From: Muribaculaceae bacterium
GTDB taxonomy: Bacteria > Bacteroidota > Bacteroidia > Bacteroidales > Muribaculaceae
Reading direction: 5' to 3'
NCBI GenBank assembly: GCA_022510505.1
Contig: JAFLTL010000006.1
Coordinates: 1-64,000, forward strand
DNA: 64,000 bases
The position numbers and the translations under genes are program-made. The notes beneath the pieces were generated by a model that searched no databases, was not told the origin of the DNA, and saw only the letters and a list, made by a program, of their open reading frames with translations. Every line of letters begins with the position of its first letter. Positions within the stretch are counted from its first letter, which is position 1. Of this stretch, positions 19,009 through 27,227 are shown one piece after another.

Positions 19009-19113
19009 CCTTCAATAAATGTCAGACATTTAATAACGAAAAAACAAATTATCTTAAATCGTCAAAAAGTGAGAGGAGAATTTCATGGGAATGGGTTCAT
19101 ATACGTGTATAAT

Positions 19114-19138
19114 TGTAAGGTTTTTGGGGAGTTTTACA
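19114..19138. promoter_or_regulatory. Putative response-regulator operator 2 (regulator side)
   Basis: TGTAAG-N13-TTTACA, 25 bp in total, exactly 62 nt upstream of the TATTTTTG box of the response-regulator gene. One base of the distal half departs from TGTAAA; the proximal half TTTTACA is intact. Suggests autoregulation. Confidence 0.7.
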
Positions 19139-19200
19139 GTTTGATGTTTTTGTAAGAAGTTGAAAGAGTGGGAATATAAAAATTATGAATTTTAATGTAT

Positions 19201-19208
19201 TATTTTTG
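19201..19208 (+). promoter_or_regulatory. Promoter -7 box for the response-regulator operon
   Basis: TATTTTTG matches TAnnTTTG and gives a start of transcription near 19212. This rules out the upstream ATG at 19195, which lies before the box, and fixes the ATG at 19231 as the start codon with a leader of about 19 nt. Confidence 0.72.
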
Positions 19209-19230
19209 TAGTTTAATAAGTAAAGAATCA

Positions 19231-20409
19231 ATGGCGGTGAAAGCTATAGGAAAAGTTTTGGTTGTCGATGACAACCAAGGCGTCAGAAGAGCACTTGATT
19301 TTGTTCTGAAAGGATTTTTCGAGGAAGTGAGCTTCCTGTCGAATCCTGTGACCCTTCTTAGAAAGATAGAAGATGAGTCGCCCGATGTTGTTTTATTGGA
19401 TATGAATTTCAGTTCAGAACTCAACACAGGCTCTGAGGGTCTTTACTGGTTGAGAGAAGTTAAGAATAAATTTCCCGAGGTCGATGTAGTGCTTTTCACA
19501 GCCTATGCCGATATAGAGCTGGCGGTGGAAGGGATGAAATATGGTGCAGCCGATTTTGTTGTCAAACCATGGGATAATTCAAGGCTTATCTCTGTTCTAC
19601 GAGGGATAATCGCAAAGAGAAAGAAAGGTTCTAATAAACATGAGACGACTGTTTTTCGGGGGTCATCTCCCAAGTTAAAGGAGTTATGGAGAAGGGTTAG
19701 CAAAATTGCAACTTCAGATGCCAACGTATTAATCATCGGGGAGTCGGGTACAGGTAAGAGAACATTGGCCAGGGAACTCATAAGATTGAGTAATGACGGC
19801 ATTATAAGTCCGATTGTTTTTAATCCCGAAAACTACATGACAATATCATCAGTTAACAGTGGCGAGCCATTTATATTCGTGGGTTTAGATGAGATAACCA
19901 ACGAACAGAGGCAAACGCTAATAAAAATGGCTTTGGAGAATAACAATAGAATTGTTTGCACAGCATTATCAGATATAGGGAATGATGATTTTATAAAAAT
20001 TTTTGTACCCGCCTTGAAAGAATGTGCAGAGGATTTAGACGCAATGGCCAATCACTTCATAAGGGAATCTAACAAACGACACAATCGAATGATTGAAGGG
20101 ATAGAAAGTGAGGGTGTAGACCTCATGAAAAGATATTCTTGGAAGTGTAATGTCAAGGAACTGAAAGAGAGAATTGACAAATTGGTAGTGCTTGGCGATG
20201 ATGATCTGATTACCCGAAGAGCAATATTTGAAGAACTCGGAAACGATCCCGATTTTTTGTCAGAAATTAAAGGATTGACTGACGATGAAGAGGCATCATT
20301 GATAAAAAGAACTTTGGAAAAGACCGGAAACAATGTTTCGGCTGCTGCAAAACTTTTGAAAATAAGTCGTCCGACTCTTTACTCGAAAATCTCCAAATAT
20401 AAGCTTTGA
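19231..20409 (+). CDS. NtrC-like response regulator with a degenerate AAA+ domain
   Basis: Receiver domain (residues 5-125) with acidic pocket D13/D14, phospho-acceptor D57 and conserved Lys in VVKPWD (K112). The central AAA+ domain has a Walker A GESGTGKR (170-177) and a Walker B-like IFVGLDEI (215-222), but only about 40 residues separate them: the loop with the GAFTGA motif that contacts sigma-54 is absent, and the arginine-finger region is not recognisable. A Fis-type helix-turn-helix closes the protein (about 352-392, NNVSAAAKLLKISRPTLYSK). I infer a DNA-binding regulator that does not work through sigma-54 remodelling. The kinase gene follows with a TGATG overlap. The start at 19231 was chosen from the promoter box. 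Length is 392 aa, compared with about 450 for intact relatives. Confidence 0.9.
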   Translation: MAVKAIGKVLVVDDNQGVRRALDFVLKGFFEEVSFLSNPVTLLRKIEDESPDVVLLDMNFSSELNTGSEGLYWLREVKNKFPEVDVVLFTAYADIELAVEGMKYGAADFVVKPWDNSRLISVLRGIIAKRKKGSNKHETTVFRGSSPKLKELWRRVSKIATSDANVLIIGESGTGKRTLARELIRLSNDGIISPIVFNPENYMTISSVNSGEPFIFVGLDEITNEQRQTLIKMALENNNRIVCTALSDIGNDDFIKIFVPALKECAEDLDAMANHFIRESNKRHNRMIEGIESEGVDLMKRYSWKCNVKELKERIDKLVVLGDDDLITRRAIFEELGNDPDFLSEIKGLTDDEEASLIKRTLEKTGNNVSAAAKLLKISRPTLYSKISKYKL

Positions 20410-21284
20410 TGGGAATAGGATATGTTATATTATTATTGATAATTGTAGCAATTGTCACATCGGTAGTGAGTTGTTGGATAACTCGCAAAAAGGATGTCGA
20501 GAAAGTAACTTATATGCTTGATGCCTTTGAGGATGGCGAGCTGAATTTCCGATTCAAGGATAAGAATCGTTATAATAAAACCCTAAACCGGCTGAGAAAT
20601 ATCTTTTATAAACAGAGAGTCAAGAATGAACAAGAGTCTTGGTCGAAACTAATCAGGATATTGACTCATGAGATCATGAACACTCTTTCTCCAATTATTT
20701 CGATAACGGAGAGTTTGCATCGAAGCATAAGTTCAGGTAACCATGATCTCGGATTCATAAAAGAAGGTGTTGAAATTATCAATGAATCTTCAAATAACAT
20801 GAAGAAATTTATTGATGACTATCGAAGGCTTTCGGGGTTAAGTCGCCCGGTCTATGAAGAGGTAAATGTTGCAGAATTTGTAAATCGCATTATTGGATTG
20901 CATCGTGACCTTATGATAGAGAATAGATGCGAGTGCAGATATGTTACCGATGATGATTCATTAATGATTAAAATTGATGACAGCCAAATTTCTCAGGTGT
21001 TAATCAATCTTCTTAAAAATGCTATTCAGGCTGGAGCCTCAAAAATTGAAATGATAGGTAGAAAAATTAACAATTCAGGCGTCTATCTTCAAATTTTTAA
21101 CAACGGCGAACCAATAAATCATGAAATCAAGGAGATGATTTTTGTGCCGTTCTTTACCACAAAAACTGATGGTACCGGTATAGGGCTAAGCATCAGCCGT
21201 CAGATAATGCAACAACACGGAGGTTCTATAGATTTGCAAAAAAGTAATAGAAACGGAACTGTCTTTGAGCTTCATTTTCCATGA
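20409..21284 (+). CDS. Sensor histidine kinase, short form
   Basis: Membrane-bound kinase partner of the preceding regulator. One N-terminal TM helix (residues 3-24) is followed by a short HAMP-like linker, an H-box with phospho-accepting H87 in LTHEIMNTLSP, an N-box LLKNAIQAG and the G-box DGTGIGLSISRQIMQQHGG of the HATPase domain. At 291 aa there is no periplasmic sensor domain: the single helix has only a few residues outside. Sensing would therefore be inside the membrane or through a partner such as the permeases. The ATG at 20409 overlaps the regulator stop by one base (TGATG); an in-frame TTG at 20406 is less likely. Confidence 0.9.
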   Translation: MGIGYVILLLIIVAIVTSVVSCWITRKKDVEKVTYMLDAFEDGELNFRFKDKNRYNKTLNRLRNIFYKQRVKNEQESWSKLIRILTHEIMNTLSPIISITESLHRSISSGNHDLGFIKEGVEIINESSNNMKKFIDDYRRLSGLSRPVYEEVNVAEFVNRIIGLHRDLMIENRCECRYVTDDDSLMIKIDDSQISQVLINLLKNAIQAGASKIEMIGRKINNSGVYLQIFNNGEPINHEIKEMIFVPFFTTKTDGTGIGLSISRQIMQQHGGSIDLQKSNRNGTVFELHFP

Positions 21285-21288
21285 AATG

Positions 21289-21313
21289 TGTAAAGTCCGA
21301 TTAGGATTTTACA
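21289..21313. promoter_or_regulatory. Putative response-regulator operator 3 (tolC)
   Basis: TGTAAA-N13-TTTACA, 25 bp in total. This is the most symmetrical copy, with arms of ten bases that match at nine positions around a 5-nt centre. It begins 5 nt after the kinase stop codon and lies exactly 62 nt upstream of TAATTTTG at 21376-21383. Confidence 0.72.
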
Positions 21314-21375
21314 TCGGTTTATTTTTGTAATCATCATTAATTCAGCAAGATAATAAAAAGAGAATAATAGGATAT

Positions 21376-21383
21376 TAATTTTG
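21376..21383 (+). promoter_or_regulatory. Promoter -7 box for the tolC operon
   Basis: TAATTTTG, identical to the box of the orphan permease and at the same distance from the operator. Transcription would start at or within a base of the tolC ATG (21388), implying an almost leaderless message. A second candidate, TATTTTTG at 21320-21327, would give a leader of about 57 nt but lies only 6 nt from the inverted repeat. Confidence 0.55.
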
Positions 21384-21387
21384 TGAC

Positions 21388-22713
21388 ATGATCAAAAAAT
21401 TAATATCGATTACGATTTCAATCTTTTGTCTATTTCAAGGGCAAGCTGAAACAAAGGTAATGACGCTCCATGATTGTATGGTGTATGCAATCAGTAATTC
21501 GACAAAAATTCGGATACAGAATGCCGAGATCAATGACTGTAGATTAGAGAAACGAGATGCTATTTTATCTGCTTTTACCCCTATGATAAGCGCGGACACC
21601 TATGCTTATTATAATTTTGGTCGTAGCATTGACCCACAAACTAACACCTATTTTACCCAGACTTCGTTCCACAACAATTATTCAGTCAGTGCGGGTTTGA
21701 CGATTTTTGATGGTTTTCAGGCGGTTAATAACATAATAATATCCAAGACTGGTTTATTAATATCGAAATCCCGTGAGAAGCAGGCTGAAGCCGATATATG
21801 TCTCGCTGTAATGGAAGCCTACTATAATGTTGTTTACTCCAAAAGATTGGTCGATGTTTACCGAATGCAAGTAGAGGAGGCCGAGAAGGCATTGAGTGTG
21901 GCAGAACGCCGCGAAGAGCTTGGACAGGTTGGTCATGCCGATGTTATTCAGTTAGAGGCTGACTTGACTGACCGTCAGTATGATCTGATAAATGCCGAGA
22001 ATCGATGGGCCGATCAATTGCTAATGTTGACCTCTCTTATGTTTTGGCCAGCTGATGAGGAATTGAAGATTGACACGGAACTTCCAATGTGGAATGAGGA
22101 AACCTTTTCTGAGAATGAGGTTGTGGACTATGCTCTAAAGAATAATTCGGCAATTCAAGAAGCAACATGGACAAGAGAAAATGCCAAACGGGAACTTCAT
22201 GTTGCAAAATGGCAGTTGCTACCCTCAATCAAATTCTATGCAGGTTGGAGCACGACCTATTATACTTATACCGGTGCCAATACTCCGTCTTTTGGAAATC
22301 AGTTCAGGAATAACGGAGGTGAATATATAGAGTTTGCGGTTACGGTACCCATCTACAATCATCTAAAGGGATTTTCAAATATAGGGAAAAAGAGAAACTC
22401 GCTGATAAAGGCAACGGCTGAACTTGAACAGAAACAGAGAGACGTAGAAGCAGAGGTGAGACGTGCAATGCAAGACCGTGACGGTGCATCGGCCGCTTAT
22501 CGACAGGCTTTAAAGAAATCCTGGGTCCAGGAAGAGGCTTACATATTGAATAAAAAGAAACTTGAGCAAGGTTTGATTTCACCCCTGGAGTTTCAAATGG
22601 CAAATAATAATTATTTGAAGGCCAAGGCTGATGAGATGAATTCCCTGTTCAATTTTCAAATCAAACAGGCAATAGTAAAGTATTATAATGGAGTGGATTA
22701 TATCAATCAATAA
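21388..22713 (+). CDS. TolC-family outer membrane efflux protein
   Basis: Outer-membrane channel of a tripartite exporter. A signal peptide (residues 1-20) is followed by two OEP repeats rich in coiled-coil helices; tyrosine- and phenylalanine-rich strands such as TYAYYNFGRSIDPQ and the IKFYAGWSTTYYTY segment mark the barrel strands, and the YNVVYSKRLVDVYRMQVEEAEKAL helix is typical of the alpha-barrel. Length of 441 aa is usual. It overlaps the hlyD-like gene by one base (TAATG). Promoter elements in front suggest the exporter genes are expressed separately from the regulator and kinase as well as by read-through. Confidence 0.93.
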   Translation: MIKKLISITISIFCLFQGQAETKVMTLHDCMVYAISNSTKIRIQNAEINDCRLEKRDAILSAFTPMISADTYAYYNFGRSIDPQTNTYFTQTSFHNNYSVSAGLTIFDGFQAVNNIIISKTGLLISKSREKQAEADICLAVMEAYYNVVYSKRLVDVYRMQVEEAEKALSVAERREELGQVGHADVIQLEADLTDRQYDLINAENRWADQLLMLTSLMFWPADEELKIDTELPMWNEETFSENEVVDYALKNNSAIQEATWTRENAKRELHVAKWQLLPSIKFYAGWSTTYYTYTGANTPSFGNQFRNNGGEYIEFAVTVPIYNHLKGFSNIGKKRNSLIKATAELEQKQRDVEAEVRRAMQDRDGASAAYRQALKKSWVQEEAYILNKKKLEQGLISPLEFQMANNNYLKAKADEMNSLFNFQIKQAIVKYYNGVDYINQ

Positions 22714-23972
22714 TGGATAAGATATTAGAAAAGAAAACGGGCTTAAGGAAGGTTTTCACTAAGAAAGCGGTCCCATGGTGGATAGGAGGTTTATTTCTCG
22801 TTGTATTGACTGGCCTGGTTGTATCACCGTCGGAGTCGACTCTGCGAACTGACAGGAATGGAGTAACTATCGGCGAGGTAAAGAACGGAGAATTCAACGA
22901 TTATATCAGACTGACAGGTCGGGTTCTTCCGATGACGACCATTCAGTTGTCGCCTCAAGAAGGTGGTCGAGTTGAAAAGATACTCATAGAAGAAGGTTCC
23001 ATGGTCAAAGTTGGTGATCCTATATTGATTTTGTCGAATGACAATCTTGACTTGCAAATATTAAATGCCGAGGCTGACTTGGCCGAAAAGGAAAATATTC
23101 TGCGAAACACCATGATTCAAATGGAGCAGCAGAAACTATCGGTCCGACAGGAGGAACTTCAGCTCTCAATGGAGGTCCAGCGGAATCGTCGCAATTACGA
23201 TCAGCAGAGGTCATTATATGATGACAAATTGATTTCTCGGGAGGACTATTTGAAGTCAAAGGAGGATTATGAACTCTCAAAAAGCAAATATGAGCTGATA
23301 AGAGAGAGAGGAGTTCAGGATTCATTGTACAGGGGTGTGGAGATCCAACAGATGAGAGAAAGTTTGAATAATATGCGTCGAAACATGGAAATGATCCGTC
23401 GCCGAAAAGATAATTTGGTTGTGAAAGCGCCAATAGATGGAGAATTAGGTTTGTTGGATGTTGTTTTGGGACAAACGATTTCAGAAGGAACAAAAATAGG
23501 GCAAATCAATTCGGTTGGTACTTATAAGATAGAGGCTCAAATTGATGAGCATTATATTGACAGGATTATGCCCGGATTAAGTGCAAATTTCGAGCGACAA
23601 AATGAAACTTTTGGTGCTGTTATAAGAAAGGTTTATCCCGAAGTTAGGGAAGGAAAGTTCAAGGCAGATTTCAAGTTGGAAGGAGAAGAACCCGGAAACA
23701 TGCGAAGCGGACAAACCTACTATCTGAACCTTCAGTTGGGTCAGCCAGAAGAGTCTATTATAATCCCTCGTGGGACTTTCTTCCAAAAGACAGGAGGGAA
23801 ATGGATATATGTTCTGACGCCCGACGGTTCAAAGGCAATTAGGCGGGAGATAAAAATAGGTCGACAGAATCCTCAGTTCTATGAGGTTATCGAAGGTTTG
23901 GAATCAGGCGAAAAAGTCGTTATCTCATCCTATGACAATTTTGGTGACCACGAGGTGTTGAAATTCAATTAA
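22713..23972 (+). CDS. HlyD/MacA-family periplasmic adaptor
   Basis: Membrane fusion protein linking inner-membrane permease and TolC. One N-terminal TM helix (about residues 20-40) anchors it; a biotinyl-lipoyl half (SPQEGGRVEKILIEEGSMVKVGDPIL) lies at about 75-105, a long coiled coil at about 110-230, the second lipoyl half (KAPIDGELGLLDVVLGQTIS) after it, then the beta-barrel and membrane-proximal domains. 419 aa. It is coupled to tolC by TAATG and followed 58 nt later by the ATPase. Confidence 0.92.
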   Translation: MDKILEKKTGLRKVFTKKAVPWWIGGLFLVVLTGLVVSPSESTLRTDRNGVTIGEVKNGEFNDYIRLTGRVLPMTTIQLSPQEGGRVEKILIEEGSMVKVGDPILILSNDNLDLQILNAEADLAEKENILRNTMIQMEQQKLSVRQEELQLSMEVQRNRRNYDQQRSLYDDKLISREDYLKSKEDYELSKSKYELIRERGVQDSLYRGVEIQQMRESLNNMRRNMEMIRRRKDNLVVKAPIDGELGLLDVVLGQTISEGTKIGQINSVGTYKIEAQIDEHYIDRIMPGLSANFERQNETFGAVIRKVYPEVREGKFKADFKLEGEEPGNMRSGQTYYLNLQLGQPEESIIIPRGTFFQKTGGKWIYVLTPDGSKAIRREIKIGRQNPQFYEVIEGLESGEKVVISSYDNFGDHEVLKFN

Positions 23973-24030
23973 AGGATTGCATCGAAAATAGAATAATTAA
24001 AAAATCAGAAACAAATAAAATTTAATCAAT

Positions 24031-24711
24031 ATGATAAAGATAAACAACCTGTCGAAAGTATTTCGTACCGAAGAGATTGAAACTACTGCGCTAAACGGAG
24101 TATCAATGGAGATAAAAGACGGTGAATTTGTAGCGATTATGGGTCCTTCGGGTTGTGGAAAATCGACATTGCTCAATATCTTGGGATTACTTGACAATCC
24201 AACAGACGGTTCCTATGAACTTCTTGGCTCCGAAGTGTCAAATCTGAAAGAAAAAGACCGCACAAAATTCAGGAAGGGGAACATCGGATTCGTTTTTCAG
24301 AGCTTCAATCTGATTGATGAGCTGAATGTATATGAAAACATAGAATTGCCACTGAAGTATATGAACATCAGTGCATCGGAAAGAAAAAAGAGGGTGACGG
24401 AGATAATGAAGAGAATGAATATCAGTCATAGAGCCAAACATTTCCCTCAACAACTGTCGGGGGGTCAGCAGCAAAGGGTTGCGATAGCCCGCGCGGTTAT
24501 AGCCGGTCCTAAACTTATTTTAGCTGACGAGCCAACGGGCAATCTAGATTCAAAGAACGGACGTGATGTGATGAATCTTCTAAGTGAGTTGAATCAAGAA
24601 GGCACGACTATAGTGATGGTGACTCATTCGCCCAAGGATGCCTCAATGGCTCAGAGAACTATTGATTTGCTGGACGGTGAGATTGTAAAAGATGTAAAAA
24701 ATGACCTGTAA
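24031..24711 (+). CDS. LolD/MacB-type ABC transporter ATPase
   Basis: ATP-hydrolysing subunit of 226 aa. Walker A GPSGCGKST (38-46), Q-loop in FVFQSFNLI, signature LSGGQQQRVAIARA, Walker [14 protein letters not shown] and the switch histidine in VMVTHS are all intact. It is the only ATPase of this locus and is coupled by TAATG to the following permease; it could also serve the orphan permease at 16523-18859. Confidence 0.95.
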   Translation: MIKINNLSKVFRTEEIETTALNGVSMEIKDGEFVAIMGPSGCGKSTLLNILGLLDNPTDGSYELLGSEVSNLKEKDRTKFRKGNIGFVFQSFNLIDELNVYENIELPLKYMNISASERKKRVTEIMKRMNISHRAKHFPQQLSGGQQQRVAIARAVIAGPKLILADEPTGNLDSKNGRDVMNLLSELNQEGTTIVMVTHSPKDASMAQRTIDLLDGEIVKDVKNDL

Positions 24712-27098
24712 TGAGATTTAAAAGAGGAAAGAGCACCTTGATTTCATCAGTGCTCAATATTATCGGATTGTCGTTTGCCTTTGCCGCATTATATATCATC
24801 TTGGTGCAGGTGCACCGGGACCTGACTTTCAATCGTGACATAAAGGATAGCGACAGGGTATATCTGGTGACATCCAAGTCTTTTCCTAATGACGGTAGTT
24901 ACAGTCCCTACTTGAATCGTCCAGTAACCGAGGCGTTGCTTGAGAGTTCATCTTTTATAGAAAGCGGTGGGATAGCCTCGATTTATGGTTCTCCATTTGA
25001 TGCCTATCTGGACGAAAACAGTGATCCTGTAATTGTCAATATAGCGCTATATTCCAAGGATGCTCCCGAAACATTGGGATTTGAACTTATCGAGGGTAGT
25101 TGGGATGGCTGGATAAATGAAAAGACGATAGCGCTATCAGAGAAGACAGCCAAAAAACTCGGCGTACATAGCGGTGATAACATAAAGATGGGGAACCGTG
25201 ACTTCTGGTATTATTTTTCTCCTGTTGAAGTGCCGATCGTGGCCATATATAAGGATTTGCCAAGGAATACGGATTTTTCCAATATAGACGGTATAAGTAA
25301 CATCGGGACAAGAGCAATAGAAGACTACAGCCAATGGAACTGGACATATTTCGTGAAAGTTCAGCCCGGAATGACTCCACAAGAAGTTCAGGAGGCTTTT
25401 AGAGAAGTTTTCAAGAAAGTGTACATTGAGAATGGCCAAAACGCAGATAAAATAGATGAGTATTATGAAACCTCGGGATATTATCTTTTTCCTGTGTCAG
25501 AGCTTTATTTCAGTAAAACGATAAAAGCACCGGGTGCAAGCGGAAATAAGACGACAACCTTTACTCTTTTAGGTATTGCCATTCTCATAATTATCATTGC
25601 TTTCATCAATTACATCAACTTCTTCTTTGCCCTGATCCCCGTCAGGATAAAAGGAATTAATACGCGCAAGATACTCGGTAGCAGTAGAACTCAACTGATA
25701 TTGTCGATGGTTGGTGAGTCGGTAATATTTGTGTTGATTTCATTTATCATTGGAGCGATTGTTGTAGAAGTGTTTATTCACTCAGACTTTTCCGATATAG
25801 TTTCTTCCTCGGTTGAATTCAGCAGGAATTGGGGAATGGTTATGATTACCCTTGGAGTTGGCATCGTAATTTCAATTGTTGCATCGCTCTATCCCGCATT
25901 CTATATAACCTCATTTAATCCGGCTTTTGCAATAAAAGGGTCTATGGGATCGATTAAGAAAGGGAATGTTTTCCGAAACACTCTGATAGGTTTTCAATTC
26001 TTTATCTCAATTGTTCTCATTATATGTGCCATATTCGTCAATCTTCAACGACGTTTCATGCTAAACCATGAATTGGGATTTGATAAGGAAAACTTGTTAA
26101 GCGTTCCTGTTTCTCTGACTGCAGGAGGAAACCATGATACAATTGAGAATATGCTACGATCCGATTCAGCAGTAAAGGATGTAACTTGGGCAGCAGGACC
26201 GATGGTTAGTGACGGAAGAATGGGATGGGGCCGTGGATTCAACGGCGAACCGATATATTTGCAGTGTTATCCGGTATCATGGAATTTCCTTCAATTTATG
26301 GGAATACCTGTGATTGAAGGACGTGATTTCGAAAAATCTGATGAAGAAGTGGAGAACGGGGTTTTCATTATGAATAAAGGTGCACGGGACAATTTCGGGA
26401 TAAAGATAGGGGACCGAATAACGGGACACCTTGATGACGATCATCCGGCTGAAGTGGTAGGCTTCACTGATAATTTCAACTATAAATCTCTAAGAAACGA
26501 GAGCGGTCCATTTTGTTTCTATATTTTCGGAAAACATCCATGGAGCCCTCCCGGGCATCTTTTTGTAAGAATCCATTCGGGTGTAGATCCATTGGAGGTT
26601 AAAGATAAGATAAAAAGAATTTTATCGGAGGTAGATCCTGAGCGTAAAGAAAGCACCTGGGATGTTGAGCTTTTCGATGAGTCGCTTGAAGACATTTATT
26701 ATAAAGAGAAAAAATTGTCACAGCAAATAAATCTCTTTACCCTATTGGCGATAATAATCTCTCTGATGGGAGAATTCGGACTGGTGATGTTTGAAACGGA
26801 ATATCGTAGAAAAGAGATTGGAATTCGGCGAGTCAACGGTGCCAATGTAGGGGAGATTCTGTTAATGTTCAATGCTAAGTTTATTAAAATAGTCTTATTA
26901 TGCTTTTTGGTATCAATCCCAATAAGTTGGTGGATTGTGAAAACCTATCTGGAAACTTATCCGTATAGAACTCCGGTAGAAATTTGGGTTTTCTTGGTGG
27001 CATTGTTGGCAGTTCTGGGGGTTTCCGTTGCAGTCGTGACATTGCGTTCCTATCGCGCCGCAACCATAAATCCAATGAAATCATTAAGAATGGAATGA
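24711..27098 (+). CDS. FtsX/MacB-type ABC transporter permease
   Basis: 795-aa inner-membrane protein with the same two-unit MacB_PCD/FtsX architecture as the orphan permease at 16523-18859: TM helix at about 10-35, periplasmic region, FtsX block near 280-410 (ending with the YPAFYITSFNPAFAIKGS segment), then a second TM/periplasmic/FtsX unit ending with AATINPMKSLRME. It is the last gene of the regulator-exporter cluster, followed by a terminator. Together with TolC, the adaptor and the ATPase it forms a MacAB-TolC-like machine; substrate unknown. Confidence 0.92.
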   Translation: MRFKRGKSTLISSVLNIIGLSFAFAALYIILVQVHRDLTFNRDIKDSDRVYLVTSKSFPNDGSYSPYLNRPVTEALLESSSFIESGGIASIYGSPFDAYLDENSDPVIVNIALYSKDAPETLGFELIEGSWDGWINEKTIALSEKTAKKLGVHSGDNIKMGNRDFWYYFSPVEVPIVAIYKDLPRNTDFSNIDGISNIGTRAIEDYSQWNWTYFVKVQPGMTPQEVQEAFREVFKKVYIENGQNADKIDEYYETSGYYLFPVSELYFSKTIKAPGASGNKTTTFTLLGIAILIIIIAFINYINFFFALIPVRIKGINTRKILGSSRTQLILSMVGESVIFVLISFIIGAIVVEVFIHSDFSDIVSSSVEFSRNWGMVMITLGVGIVISIVASLYPAFYITSFNPAFAIKGSMGSIKKGNVFRNTLIGFQFFISIVLIICAIFVNLQRRFMLNHELGFDKENLLSVPVSLTAGGNHDTIENMLRSDSAVKDVTWAAGPMVSDGRMGWGRGFNGEPIYLQCYPVSWNFLQFMGIPVIEGRDFEKSDEEVENGVFIMNKGARDNFGIKIGDRITGHLDDDHPAEVVGFTDNFNYKSLRNESGPFCFYIFGKHPWSPPGHLFVRIHSGVDPLEVKDKIKRILSEVDPERKESTWDVELFDESLEDIYYKEKKLSQQINLFTLLAIIISLMGEFGLVMFETEYRRKEIGIRRVNGANVGEILLMFNAKFIKIVLLCFLVSIPISWWIVKTYLETYPYRTPVEIWVFLVALLAVLGVSVAVVTLRSYRAATINPMKSLRME

Positions 27099-27164
27099 AA
27101 GAATTATCAATAGTTTGCTCTTCATTGCATTTGATATAAAAATGCATAGAGAGACCAAAGACGG

Positions 27165-27209
27165 AAACACTTCTAAACTCTTATTTTTGTTTAGAAGTGT
27201 TTATTTTTG
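27165..27209 (+). terminator. Terminator of the export operon, overlapping the next promoter
   Basis: Arms 27165-27177 and 27190-27202 are exact 13-nt reverse complements, followed by a run of five T. The T-run (27202-27209, TATTTTTG) is at the same time a perfect TAnnTTTG box for the downstream ZIP gene. Confidence 0.8.
27202..27209 (+). promoter_or_regulatory. Promoter -7 box for the ZIP transporter
   Basis: TATTTTTG, with a leader of about 14 nt to the ATG at 27228. A second match, TAAATTTG at 27213-27220, is too close to the ATG to be the main box. Confidence 0.5.
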
Positions 27210-27227
27210 TGGTAAATTTGTGGGGAT

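Larger units (their letters stand above)
18860..19230. other. Divergent regulatory region of the export locus
   Basis: 370 nt, AT-rich, without a gene. It holds two back-to-back promoter boxes, two copies of a 25-bp inverted repeat and between them an 8-1-8 palindrome at 19016-19032 (TAAATGTC-A-GACATTTA). The elements are listed individually. Confidence 0.7.

Noticed and set aside
18860..19230. Possible sigma-54 promoter (-24 GG / -12 GC) for the NtrC-like regulator locus
   Set aside because: A TTGCA occurs on the minus strand near 18912-18916 but there is no GG at the required distance, and none is seen before the regulator or tolC.
21320..21327. TATTTTTG as the main tolC promoter box
   Set aside because: It gives a normal leader, but it is only 6 nt from the inverted repeat while the other two promoters keep 62 nt; kept as an alternative only.
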